The translations under genes were made by a program, and so were the position numbers. The notes beneath the pieces were generated by a model. That model did not search any database, was not told the origin of the DNA, and worked only from the letters and a program-made list of their open reading frames with translations. Below, piece by piece: positions 16,045-23,957 of a stretch of 64,000 bases of DNA. Origin of the DNA: an uncultured Collinsella sp. (GTDB lineage Bacteria; Actinomycetota; Coriobacteriia; Coriobacteriales; Coriobacteriaceae); the NCBI GenBank assembly GCA_900541145.1, contig UQIH01000001.1, positions 124,001-188,000 of the forward strand. Reading direction: 5' to 3'. Position 1 is the stretch's first letter; the number at the start of each line of letters is the position of its first letter.

Positions 16045-16156
16045 GCGTGCCTGGCTGTTTAGTTCGTCGCGAGTTCCGCACGCAAAGGAAAGCACTTAAT
16101 GTGCTTTCCGTCTTGCGCAGGACTGCCCGAGCAGCGAACTAAACAGCCAGGCACGC
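16045..16156 (+). repeat. Internal-loop hairpin, family A copy 2
   Basis: The outer arms GCGTGCCTGGCTGTTTAGTT (from 16045) and the complement ending at 16156 pair over 22 bp; the inner stem pairs GGAAAGCAC with GTGCTTTCC. The loop strands are GTTCCGCA (16073-16080) and CAGGAC (16118-16123), a variant of the family loop. It ends 13 bp before the thrB start codon, next to its ribosome binding site. Confidence 0.75.
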
Positions 16157-16169
16157 CAGGAGGACTCAC

Positions 16170-17051
16170 ATGATCAAGATCACCGTCCCAGCAACAAGCG
16201 CCAACTTGGGCATTGGCTACGACACCCTCGGCATGGCCGTCAGCCTCTACTCGCACTTCACCTTCGAGCGCGTCGACAAGCTCACCATCACGGGCTGCCC
16301 CGAAGAGTTCCAAAACGAGAACAACCTGGTCTACGTGAGCTTTGTCGATGCACTGGCCGCATGGGGCGAGCCAGCTTTTCCCGTTGCCATCGACATTCAA
16401 ACCGACGTGCCCGTCGCTCGCGGCCTGGGTTCCAGCTCCACCTGCGTCGTCGCCGGCATTATGGCGGCCGCCGCGCTGACGGGCCACACCGTCGACCGTG
16501 CCGAGCTCGTCCGCATTGCCACCGAGGTCGAGGGCCATCCCGATAACGTCGCCCCCGCTATCCTGGGCGGCGCCGTCTGCTCCTTTACGCCGACCGATTC
16601 GCTCCCCCAGTGCCTGCGATACGAGGTGAGCGATCGCCTGCGTTTTATTACCGTGATTCCGCCCTACGAGGTGCACACGAGCGAGGCGCGCAAGGTCGTG
16701 CCGCAGGAGATTCCGCTCTCCACCGCCGTGTGGCAGATGGGCCGCATCGCCGGTATGACGCGCGGCTTGGAGACTGGTGACCTGGACCTGATTGCCGCCG
16801 CCAATGACGACCGCATCCAGGAACCCTATCGTCGCCGTCTGATTCCCGACTACAACGCCGTGCGCGACACCTGCCTTAACGGCGGCGCCAAGACCATCTG
16901 GATCAGCGGTTCGGGCTCGACCCTTATGGCTGTGACCGACGACACCATCGTGGCAAAATTCCTGCAGGTCAAGCTGCGCGAGCAGTTCCCCAAGTGTGAG
17001 ACGCATATTCTGACGTGCGACACCGAGGGCGCTCAAATCGAGTACCTGTAG
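16170..17051 (+). CDS. thrB: Homoserine kinase
   Basis: 293 residues after AGGAGGACTCAC. It is a GHMP kinase: N-terminal KITVPATSANLGIGYDTLGM, ATP loop PVARGLGSSSTCVVAG (near 84-99), EGHPDNVAPAILGG and the C-terminal WISGSGSTLMAV. It phosphorylates homoserine to the substrate of ThrC, encoded upstream. A strong hairpin immediately before the ribosome binding site may influence its translation. Confidence 0.95.
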   Translation: MIKITVPATSANLGIGYDTLGMAVSLYSHFTFERVDKLTITGCPEEFQNENNLVYVSFVDALAAWGEPAFPVAIDIQTDVPVARGLGSSSTCVVAGIMAAAALTGHTVDRAELVRIATEVEGHPDNVAPAILGGAVCSFTPTDSLPQCLRYEVSDRLRFITVIPPYEVHTSEARKVVPQEIPLSTAVWQMGRIAGMTRGLETGDLDLIAAANDDRIQEPYRRRLIPDYNAVRDTCLNGGAKTIWISGSGSTLMAVTDDTIVAKFLQVKLREQFPKCETHILTCDTEGAQIEYL

Positions 17052-17229
17052 ACATCCTCCTCATATACCTGTCCGGGACGGTCGGGATGTTCCCTCAAAA
17101 TCGTCCTCGCGCATGAAGGCCCCTTGTCCTGCTCCTACGGAGCGACGGACAAGGGGCCTTCGCGCTGCGGAATGATTTTGAGGGAACATCCCGACCGTCC
17201 CTGCGCCTACCTTGCTGAGGATGTCTACA
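17047..17229 (-). repeat. Internal-loop hairpin, family A copy 3 (reverse orientation)
   Basis: A nested structure. The outermost arms (TGTAGACATCCTC, overlapping the thrB stop codon, and GAGGATGTCTACA) enclose the arms 17075-17102 and 17174-17201 (GGGACGGTCGGGATGTTCCC...), which pair perfectly. Inside is AAGGCCCCTTGTCC / GGACAAGGGGCCTT. Read on the minus strand the loop strands are ATTCCGCAG (17165-17173) and CGAGGAC (17103-17109), matching the family loop exactly. Confidence 0.8.
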
Positions 17230-17339
17230 GGGACCCACGCTTTGAAGGGGCGCCGGGCTGATAGCATGCTTTTTATTGATAGGGGGCTCTTGCTAGGCTG
17301 GAGCACTTCCTAGAGGCGGGCATCGGCTGTGTGCTTAGT

Positions 17340-18038
17340 TTACGCTGCGCTGGTTTCTTTGTATTCGAAGACTGGCTCTAGGAGATCTTCGATGTTGCAG
17401 TGGAGGGCTTTTGCTATGGCTCTTACGCTTGTTACCGAAGCTTCATTGATGTTTCTCTGGCGCTGCTCGTACATTTGGATTGAGCGGAGTGACACACCCG
17501 ATTCATATGCTAGGTCTTGTTGGGTTTTCTTAAGCTTCTTTCTTGCTAACGCAAGTTTGGTTTGCCTGGACGCTTTTTTCGCCATATCGCAGACGAGGCG
17601 AGCCACGCGTTCCTCCGAGGCTTCGTGCCAGGGATAGTACAGACTGCGCAATACGTCAAACGGAACGACATGCAGCAGGTCTTCGAAAGACTCCCCTAAA
17701 CGCCACTGCAGATATGCCAGTATCCAGCCTGTCCAATACTCTGGCGTCTTCTCAAAACGATAGGTGCGATCCGGTATAGACCCGCTCTGATAGCCGGACC
17801 TTTCAGCGATAAGCGCGAACAGCTCAACGCCCGATTTTCCCGATACGACCCATGCGTTGCCGCGTTCGAACTCGCGAGCTACGTCGCTCAGGCAAAAGAG
17901 TTCAGCAACTTCCGATCCTTCTGCTCCATAATCGTTAACGGCATAGTCAAAGCAGTCGCCGAGGTTGTTCATTGCATCCTCGAGGTAGTAGACGGGGTAT
18001 GTCCTACTCGGCCCACAATCCGTTAACTCTTGGATCAT
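17340..18038 (-). CDS. HTH protein, probable antitoxin of the DUF3990 pair
   Basis: 232 residues. The N-terminal part (about 20-150) is a non-DNA-binding domain with MNNLGDCFDYAVNDYG and VVSGKSGVELFALIAERSGY, then WTGWILAYLQWRLG. The C-terminal part (about 160-225) is an XRE-type helix-turn-helix, ARKKLKKTQQDLAYESGVSL then RSIQMYEQRQRNINEASV. The gene start overlaps the end of the DUF3990 gene by 35 bp, so the two are translationally coupled with the toxin-like gene first. It probably binds the palindrome at 18704-18750 and neutralises the partner; that role is inferred from architecture and context. Confidence 0.75.
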   Translation of the reverse strand: MIQELTDCGPSRTYPVYYLEDAMNNLGDCFDYAVNDYGAEGSEVAELFCLSDVAREFERGNAWVVSGKSGVELFALIAERSGYQSGSIPDRTYRFEKTPEYWTGWILAYLQWRLGESFEDLLHVVPFDVLRSLYYPWHEASEERVARLVCDMAKKASRQTKLALARKKLKKTQQDLAYESGVSLRSIQMYEQRQRNINEASVTSVRAIAKALHCNIEDLLEPVFEYKETSAA

Positions 18039-18687
18039 TTAAATCAACCCTCCCTGCCACCAAATCCCTAATGTCGACACCATCAGAGTCAAATCCGTTT
18101 ACCGTATCCAGGTACTTACGTCGAGCGTTCTGTTCTCGCTCAAATCGTTTGGGATAAAACTCGGCTCCCGGGGCCTGTTTCCAATCGCGGAACCTGATCG
18201 CCGAGAACGCGCGCTCACTCATAAGCGCATATTGAATGCCCAAATCCCCCAAAAACATAATGCGCTGCAATTGCCTGAGCGAAATCATGCCGTTAACGAA
18301 CTGTCTTGCAAACGAAAAGTAGGAATCGTCGGCGCGATAGCCTCGGATGACGTCATAGGGAGAAATATCAATCAGGCAGTTGTCCAGCAAATACCGAAGC
18401 CCTTCGCGTGCCAGCGGCGTCGAGACATTAAACTCCCGGTTGTCGGCCAAAATCGCAAGCCAATTGAGGATTGAAAACTCCCCAGACTCTAAATCCAAGA
18501 CCGAAAGGCCATCTAAATCAAGCTCATATCGATTGGCAATGCCAGCAGACTCGGTCCGGCATGCCCATTCCATTGCCATTTCCTCATGTGGCGTGCAATA
18601 AAACCCGCGCCCATAGTCATTGAATTGTCTGCATTTATCCAACGATGGATGCTCGACAACAACCTCCGACCCGTGCCAAAGCTCCAT
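18004..18687 (-). CDS. DUF3990 domain protein, probable ADP-ribosyltransferase-like toxin
   Basis: 227 residues starting MELWHGSEVVVEHPSLDKCR, then NDYGRGFYCTPHEEMAMEWA. The HGS and GRGFYCT blocks are the hallmark of DUF3990, a family whose fold and motifs relate it to ADP-ribosyltransferases. The start follows TAGGAGGTCGAT. The gene is preceded within 20 bp by a 20-bp-arm palindrome and followed by an overlapping HTH gene, a typical toxin-antitoxin layout. The target of modification is unknown. Confidence 0.75.
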   Translation of the reverse strand: MELWHGSEVVVEHPSLDKCRQFNDYGRGFYCTPHEEMAMEWACRTESAGIANRYELDLDGLSVLDLESGEFSILNWLAILADNREFNVSTPLAREGLRYLLDNCLIDISPYDVIRGYRADDSYFSFARQFVNGMISLRQLQRIMFLGDLGIQYALMSERAFSAIRFRDWKQAPGAEFYPKRFEREQNARRKYLDTVNGFDSDGVDIRDLVAGRVDLNDPRVNGLWAE

Positions 18688-18703
18688 ATCGACCTCCTAA
18701 AAA

Positions 18704-18750
18704 ATATCACCCCAGTGATAGTTTACCAATAACTATCACTGGGGTGATAT
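18704..18750. promoter_or_regulatory. Perfect palindromic operator of the DUF3990/HTH operon
   Basis: The arms ATATCACCCCAGTGATAGTT and AACTATCACTGGGGTGATAT are perfectly complementary (20 bp) around the 7 bases TACCAAT. It is 17 bp upstream of the DUF3990 start, in the place of the promoter, so it is best explained as the autoregulatory binding site of the HTH partner. Each arm itself contains a TATCAC-GTGATA dyad. Confidence 0.8.
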
Positions 18751-18781
18751 AGATGAGAGCTTTTGAGGGGCGGCAGTCCGA

Positions 18782-19372
18782 TTAGAGGCAGGCCTCGGCG
18801 ATGCGCTTTTTGAGTTCGTCGATGCCGGTGCCGGTCTGGGAGCTCGTAATGATTACGTTCTCGGCCGGGACGTTGAGCTGCTTTTTGATGGCTGCTGCCT
18901 GGCGAGCCTGTTGGGTGCGGCTGAGCTTGTCGGCCTTGGTGAGGCAGACGATAAAGTTGAACTCATTGCCCTGCAGGTAGTCGATCATGTCGTGATCGAG
19001 CTTGCTGGGGTCGTGGCGGATATCCACCAGCGAGACGACCAAGTTAAAGCTGCGCTCGGAGTCGAAAAAGTCGCCGATAAGCTCGGCCCAGCGGTCGCGC
19101 TCGGCCTTGGAGCGACGGGCGAAACCGTAACCCGGCAGGTCAATGAAGTGCACGTCATCGGCCTCAAAGAAGTTGATGTTGCTCGTCTTGCCCGGCGTAC
19201 TCGAAACCTTGACCAGGTTCTTGCGGCCAAAAAGCTTGTTCATGATCGACGACTTGCCCACGTTGGAGCGGCCGACGAAGCTCACCTCGGGACAGGTGGA
19301 CTCGGGAATCTGCGAAACCTTGCCATAGCTCGCAACGAACTTGGCAAGCTGGTAGTTAATAGAATCGGCCAT
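18782..19372 (-). CDS. engB: Ribosome biogenesis GTPase YsxC/EngB
   Basis: 196 residues from the ATG preceded by AAGGAGTGTCC. Motifs: G1 GRSNVGKSS (near 30-38), G2 TSNINFF region with the conserved Thr, G3 DLPGYG, G4 TKADK. This TRAFAC GTPase acts in late assembly of the 50S subunit. It is encoded 38 bp downstream of mtnN on the same strand, and the pair may be co-transcribed. Length matches the family. Confidence 0.95.
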   Translation of the reverse strand: MADSINYQLAKFVASYGKVSQIPESTCPEVSFVGRSNVGKSSIMNKLFGRKNLVKVSSTPGKTSNINFFEADDVHFIDLPGYGFARRSKAERDRWAELIGDFFDSERSFNLVVSLVDIRHDPSKLDHDMIDYLQGNEFNFIVCLTKADKLSRTQQARQAAAIKKQLNVPAENVIITSSQTGTGIDELKKRIAEACL

Positions 19373-19410
19373 GGACACTCCTTGGTCGTAGGTTCTTACA
19401 AAAGAGCACG

Positions 19411-20151
19411 CTAGTAGATAGCAGCGATACGACGAACGATATCGAGCGTAATGCCACTCGCGGTACGGGCATACTCGAACAGGTCGAACTCGCGGTCGCA
19501 AATCGCATCGTACGCCTCGTCACAATTATCGCTGATAGCGCGCAGCACCAGGCAATCGACACCATTTTTAGTTGCGACATGGGCAATCGCCGCACCCTCC
19601 ATGCCGACACAATCGGCATGCGTCGCCTCAATGGCATCATTGCGCATGGCGGCGCCCGTCACAAAGCGGTTACCCGTGGCAATCGTACCGACCAGGAACT
19701 GCTTGGTGCCCTCGTTCGAAGCGGCTGCATTTGTCGAAGCATCGACAAACCCACGCTCAGCAAGCACATCGGCGGCAATATCGACCAGCGCAGGCGTCGA
19801 GCCAAACTCCTCGAGCCCCGGTGCAGACTCGGCGATAAGCGCGGTATCGGTATCCAGATAGCGCAGGCGTTTGCCGATGACCACGTCGTCGATATGGAGC
19901 TTGGGGTTCAAACCGCCCGCGATACCCGAAAGCACAACTGCCTGTGGAGCATACTTGCTAATGAGGTGCTGTGTTGCGGCGGCAGCGTTTACCGTGCCCA
20001 TACCCGCCGTCGTGGCGACAATCGACAGGCCGTCGAGCCCGCCGGTCACAACGTTCAAGCCCGCCTCCTGTACCATGCAAACGTTACTCAGCTCTTCCTT
20101 AATCTGCATGATCTCTTTTTCGAGTGCACCGATGATTGCGATGGTAGGCAT
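19411..20151 (-). CDS. mtnN: 5'-methylthioadenosine/S-adenosylhomocysteine nucleosidase
   Basis: 246 residues from MPTIAIIGALEKEIMQIKEE (an alternative ATG 12 bp upstream is also possible). Blocks: ATTAGMGTVNAAAATQHLI, SGIAGGLNP, and VGMEGAAIAHVATKNGVDCL with the substrate-binding Met-Glu pair; the catalytic Asp lies in RAISDNCDE. It removes adenine from MTA and SAH, recycling methionine and releasing the AI-2 precursor. Confidence 0.93.
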   Translation of the reverse strand: MPTIAIIGALEKEIMQIKEELSNVCMVQEAGLNVVTGGLDGLSIVATTAGMGTVNAAAATQHLISKYAPQAVVLSGIAGGLNPKLHIDDVVIGKRLRYLDTDTALIAESAPGLEEFGSTPALVDIAADVLAERGFVDASTNAAASNEGTKQFLVGTIATGNRFVTGAAMRNDAIEATHADCVGMEGAAIAHVATKNGVDCLVLRAISDNCDEAYDAICDREFDLFEYARTASGITLDIVRRIAAIY

Positions 20152-20275
20152 ACCATCCCCCAAACCTGTGAAAACTGCTTATCCACGGTATGGTACCAGC
20201 ATTTTGACTCAACCGCGCAATACGAAGCCGCTAGACCAGCGCAGCGCGGGTATCGTAGAGGAGCAAAATGACTTG

Positions 20276-21094
20276 CTAGCCGATGGCGTTTTTGAGCTCT
20301 GCGCGGCGCTTTTTCATGCCCGTCATGACGGCGTTGCGCAGCTCGGGCATGCGCGCGGTATCCATCTGGGGCACGCCCTCGAGCTTATAGGGAATGCCCA
20401 GTTGCTCGTACTTGACGACTCCCATCGTGTGATACGGCAGCATCTCCAGGCCGACCACGTTATGCCACGGGGCGATCAGGCGACCGAGCGCCTCGCACTC
20501 CTCCACCGTATCGGTAATGCCCGGCACCACCACGTGGCGGATAACGACCTTAATCTTGCGACGTGCAAGCTCATCACCAAACGCCAGAATGCGTGCGGGA
20601 TCGCAACCGGTCAGCTTTTTATGCTCGACGGGATCGGCATGCTTAATGTCGAGCAGCACCATGTCGGTCTCGCTGAGAACGGCATCGAACTTCTCGGGGT
20701 GGTTGGGGTCAAACGCATATCCGCAGCTGTCAAGGCAGGTATGCACGCGACCATCTGAATTGTTGTGCATTGCACGGAACAAATCGGCCAAAAACTCGGG
20801 CTGGAGGAGCGGCTCGCCACCCGAAACCGTAATTCCGCCGCTGCGATAGAACTCATGGTTGCTCTGGAACTCGTCCATGAGGTGCTCGACGGTCACCATC
20901 GTGCCGCCGTTAACAGACCAGGTATCGGGATTGTGGCAATACGCACAGCGCATGGGGCAGCCCTGAACAAACACCACAAAGCGGATGCCGGGACCGTCGA
21001 CCGTACCCATCGTCTCAATCGAATGTACGCGGCCCAGGGCAAACGCAGAGTCCTCGGGACGAGCGTCCACACCCTCGAGCGTCATCTCAGCCAT
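20276..21094 (-). CDS. pflA: Pyruvate formate-lyase activating enzyme (radical SAM)
   Basis: 272 residues. The cluster motif is CPMRCAYCHNPDTW (CxxxCxxC) near residue 50; ISGGEPLLQPEF and LDIKHADPVEHKKL are typical of PflA. It uses S-adenosylmethionine and a [4Fe-4S] cluster to abstract hydrogen from the Gly of PFL. In this genome that Gly is not on the PFL catalytic chain but on a separate small protein (28444-28695). The gene is 7.4 kb from the PFL genes, not adjacent as in E. coli. Confidence 0.93.
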   Translation of the reverse strand: MAEMTLEGVDARPEDSAFALGRVHSIETMGTVDGPGIRFVVFVQGCPMRCAYCHNPDTWSVNGGTMVTVEHLMDEFQSNHEFYRSGGITVSGGEPLLQPEFLADLFRAMHNNSDGRVHTCLDSCGYAFDPNHPEKFDAVLSETDMVLLDIKHADPVEHKKLTGCDPARILAFGDELARRKIKVVIRHVVVPGITDTVEECEALGRLIAPWHNVVGLEMLPYHTMGVVKYEQLGIPYKLEGVPQMDTARMPELRNAVMTGMKKRRAELKNAIG

Positions 21095-21280
21095 TCCCGC
21101 TACCTTGCCTCTCTTTGGTTTTAGCTACATAAATGCCAGAGACATTCTAGCCCATACGCATGATGGCAAAACGGTTTAGGTGTCAATTAGGTCGTCCCAT
21201 TTTACTTCGCGCAAAAGCGACGGGAAGGTTGTCGCAACCCGCCCGCCGTCAAGGCAATAGAAATCGATAGACGCCAGGCT

Positions 21281-22135
21281 TTACGCCTTGAGCGTGAGCA
21301 CCGCGCCGAAGGCGGTCGGGCCGCAATGGCTCGAGATGACGCCGCCAACCTGAGTCCAGGTAATATCCTTAAAGCCCAGGTCATGCGCATAGACCTCCAT
21401 GTCGTCGCGCAGCTCCTGGGAAAGGCCCACCGAATACGCCAGGCCAATGTGCGAGTAGTCGATCTCGCCCTTCGCAACCATGTGGTCAATAAAGGCACGG
21501 GCGCATTTGAGCATAGAGCCGCGGAACTTCTTGGTCGCCACAAACTTGCCGCCCGTCACCTCAATGCAGGGCTTAATCTTGAGCAGGTGGGCGCCAAGGA
21601 ATGCCACGTTGGACAGACGACCGCCCGCCTTAAGGAAGGCTAGGTCGGTAGGAACAAAACCCAGAAGCACACGGTCCATGACGGAATTCGTAAAAGCAAA
21701 AATCTCGTCGACGGTGGCATCGGGGTGAGCCTCGATGTATTTGGCGGTCTCGACGACGACGAGCGACTGGCCCACCGAGACAAAGCGCGTGTCCATGGAG
21801 AACACGTAGTCGCGGCCCTTAGCTGCAATCTTGGAGGACTGATGCGAGCAGGTCGTGACCTCGGAGTACGCAAGATGCAGAATGGTCGCATCGGGCTGCT
21901 CGGCATGGATACGGTCGTACACGTGAGCAAAATCCGCAGGCGCGCAGCCACTGGTCTTGGGCATAACGCCAAACTCGTTGCAGCGCGAATAAATCTCGAG
22001 CGGATCGATCGAGCCGTCCTCGACGGTCTCGTCACCAATCGTGACATGCATAGGCACGCGCACGATGCCGTAGCGTTCGCAGAGCTCTGGCGTCACATCC
22101 GAACCAGATTCAACCACGATTACGTATTTGCCCAT
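21281..22135 (-). CDS. DegV family (fatty-acid-binding, FakB-like) protein
   Basis: 284 residues from MGKYVIVVESGSDVTPELCE. Blocks: MPKTSGCAPADFAHVYDRI (the Thr-Ser pair contacts the acyl carboxylate in the family), VFSMDTRFVSVGQSLVVVE and LGAHLLKIKPCIEVTGGKF. DegV/FakB proteins hold fatty acids for phosphorylation by FakA; no FakA-like gene is near. The classic DxTSDL start is changed to ESGSDV. It is monocistronic, divergent from nothing obvious. Confidence 0.88.
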   Translation of the reverse strand: MGKYVIVVESGSDVTPELCERYGIVRVPMHVTIGDETVEDGSIDPLEIYSRCNEFGVMPKTSGCAPADFAHVYDRIHAEQPDATILHLAYSEVTTCSHQSSKIAAKGRDYVFSMDTRFVSVGQSLVVVETAKYIEAHPDATVDEIFAFTNSVMDRVLLGFVPTDLAFLKAGGRLSNVAFLGAHLLKIKPCIEVTGGKFVATKKFRGSMLKCARAFIDHMVAKGEIDYSHIGLAYSVGLSQELRDDMEVYAHDLGFKDITWTQVGGVISSHCGPTAFGAVLTLKA

Positions 22136-22222
22136 TCTTATCACGACCCATCTCGACGTTGGTTTTTCAATATGTGACGCACGTGCCGCCGCACTGTTGC
22201 ACAACAGCGTCCAAGCGCCAAA

Positions 22223-22261
22223 GAGACGCCGCCCTTTGCACACGACAAAGGACAGCGTCTC
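22223..22261 (-). terminator. Terminator of the sucrose/fructan operon
   Basis: GAGACG-CCGCCCTTTG and CAAAGGACAGCGTCTC pair over about 14 bp with a bulge. On the minus strand it is followed by TTTGG. It lies about 150 bp downstream of the last gene of the operon (22414). Confidence 0.55.
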
Positions 22262-22413
22262 CCTGGAAAACTCCGTGCTTATCTAGGATTCCACACGGTT
22301 TATTAAGGAGGGTTACTTATTCCGCAAACGGTCGCTATATGCGGTAAGCGGTAGTTGGCCGCGACAACTGCGACACATTCCGTCCAGCAAATCCAATCGT
22401 GCTCCACGCACGG

Positions 22414-23856
22414 TTAATGCACGAGGCGGTAGAAATTCATCGATGCCGCACCCTCGGCGTGCAGCTCCATCGCCGGAACCGCCGGCGAATAGGTACGGCT
22501 CGTAAGTGCCGCCTCGCCGCCATTTGCAAAAATCTCGACCATCGTAGTGTCCGAAAGCACGCGCAGGTCGCGAAGCTCGCTGAGCTCGATCGACCTCTGG
22601 TCGCGCCCATAGCCTTCGTCACCCATATCGAGGGTAAGCATCCCGTCTGCATAGCGCACAAAGACACCCTTGCGGATTTCGAGCTCGATCACCTGGGCGC
22701 CCTCACAGGAAACCACAAGATCAAACAGGCGGCCCGGCTCCTCAACGGTTTCACCGCCTGTCGCGCAAACGCAGTCGCCGCGCATCCTCTCAATCTCGTG
22801 CACCGGCTGCTGACAGAGCTTACCATCGCGCATGCTCAGTTTTCTCGGCACCGTCAACGCGCACTGCCACCCGCGTGCCACCGTCGGGCTTTTTGCCGTC
22901 GCATCGGGGCAACCCGACCACCCGATCATCAAACGCCGACCCGCAGCATCCTCAAAAGACTGCGGTGCGTAGAAATCAAAGCCGGCATCGACCATCGGGG
23001 GCATGCCCTGCCCGGCGATCTTAAAACTCGGCGCCTCCCAATCGGCCTCGATGGGAAACCACACGCACTGGTACGGATTGCGGTAACGCCATCCATCGGC
23101 GGACACACCCTGCGGACAGCAAACGAGAATAAGCCCACCATCGAGCTCAAACAGATCGGGGCACTCCCACATAAAGCCAAACTTCTCGCCCAACTCAATG
23201 CGCGTCGCATAGCTCCAGTCCTCTAGATTGCTCGAGGTATAGACAAGCACGCAGCCGCGGTCGTCTTTCGTACGAGCGCCCAGAACCATGTAGTAGATAC
23301 CATCGTGTTCAAGGATTTTGGGATCACGCACGTGCGTACCGATATCGTCGGGGTAATCGACCGGCCCAACAGCTATGCGCTTCTCGCCCAATTCGTCGGG
23401 GTTCTCGGCAACCACATGAATCTGGTTTTGCTCACGGCCCGTCAACACGTAGTCGTAATCATCGCGGTCAAAATGCTTGACGTTGCCGGTATAGAAGTAG
23501 TGAATCTTGCCGTCGTGTACAAAGGCAGAACCAGAATACGCTCCGCTCGAATCCAAATCGGAATCGGGGAACAGCACAGGGCCGCGATTCTCGTACGTCA
23601 CAAAATCCTTTGTTGTCAGATGATTCCAAAGCACTGGACCGCCATGCGCAGCATCGAATGGATCGTATTGGTGATAGATGTGATACGTATCACCGATCTG
23701 CACCAAACCGTTGGGGTCGTTGAGCCAGCCAAGCTCAGGCTCCACATGGAACAGGAGCCTATCGGGGTCGGACGCGATGCGACCCGCCGTCTCATCCTGT
23801 CCGGCACGCCACTGCTCATAGTCCGCGCGTGTCACCTTATTTTTTTGATTAAACAT
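22414..23856 (-). CDS. Sucrose-6-phosphate hydrolase / beta-fructosidase (GH32)
   Basis: 480 residues. GH32 catalytic blocks: WLNDPNG with the nucleophile Asp (near residue 46), VRDPK and WECPDLF with the acid/base Glu; YSGSAFV precedes them. A C-terminal beta-sandwich follows. It hydrolyses sucrose 6-phosphate imported by the EIIBC encoded 100 bp upstream, giving glucose 6-phosphate and fructose. It is the last gene of the LacI-GH32-EIIBC-GH32 operon. Confidence 0.9.
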   Translation of the reverse strand: MFNQKNKVTRADYEQWRAGQDETAGRIASDPDRLLFHVEPELGWLNDPNGLVQIGDTYHIYHQYDPFDAAHGGPVLWNHLTTKDFVTYENRGPVLFPDSDLDSSGAYSGSAFVHDGKIHYFYTGNVKHFDRDDYDYVLTGREQNQIHVVAENPDELGEKRIAVGPVDYPDDIGTHVRDPKILEHDGIYYMVLGARTKDDRGCVLVYTSSNLEDWSYATRIELGEKFGFMWECPDLFELDGGLILVCCPQGVSADGWRYRNPYQCVWFPIEADWEAPSFKIAGQGMPPMVDAGFDFYAPQSFEDAAGRRLMIGWSGCPDATAKSPTVARGWQCALTVPRKLSMRDGKLCQQPVHEIERMRGDCVCATGGETVEEPGRLFDLVVSCEGAQVIELEIRKGVFVRYADGMLTLDMGDEGYGRDQRSIELSELRDLRVLSDTTMVEIFANGGEAALTSRTYSPAVPAMELHAEGAASMNFYRLVH

Positions 23857-23957
23857 CGCCGTTGACTTTCTCGTCTATGGGGAAGGACGCTCGACTCACA
23901 CGAGTCGAACGCCCTTCCCCAAATGGACTTATCCTCAGATTACGCTGAACGGCTCAA

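Noticed and set aside
17329..17637. 102-codon rightward frame opposite the HTH antitoxin
   Set aside because: Antisense of the helix-turn-helix region; no ribosome binding site and no family.
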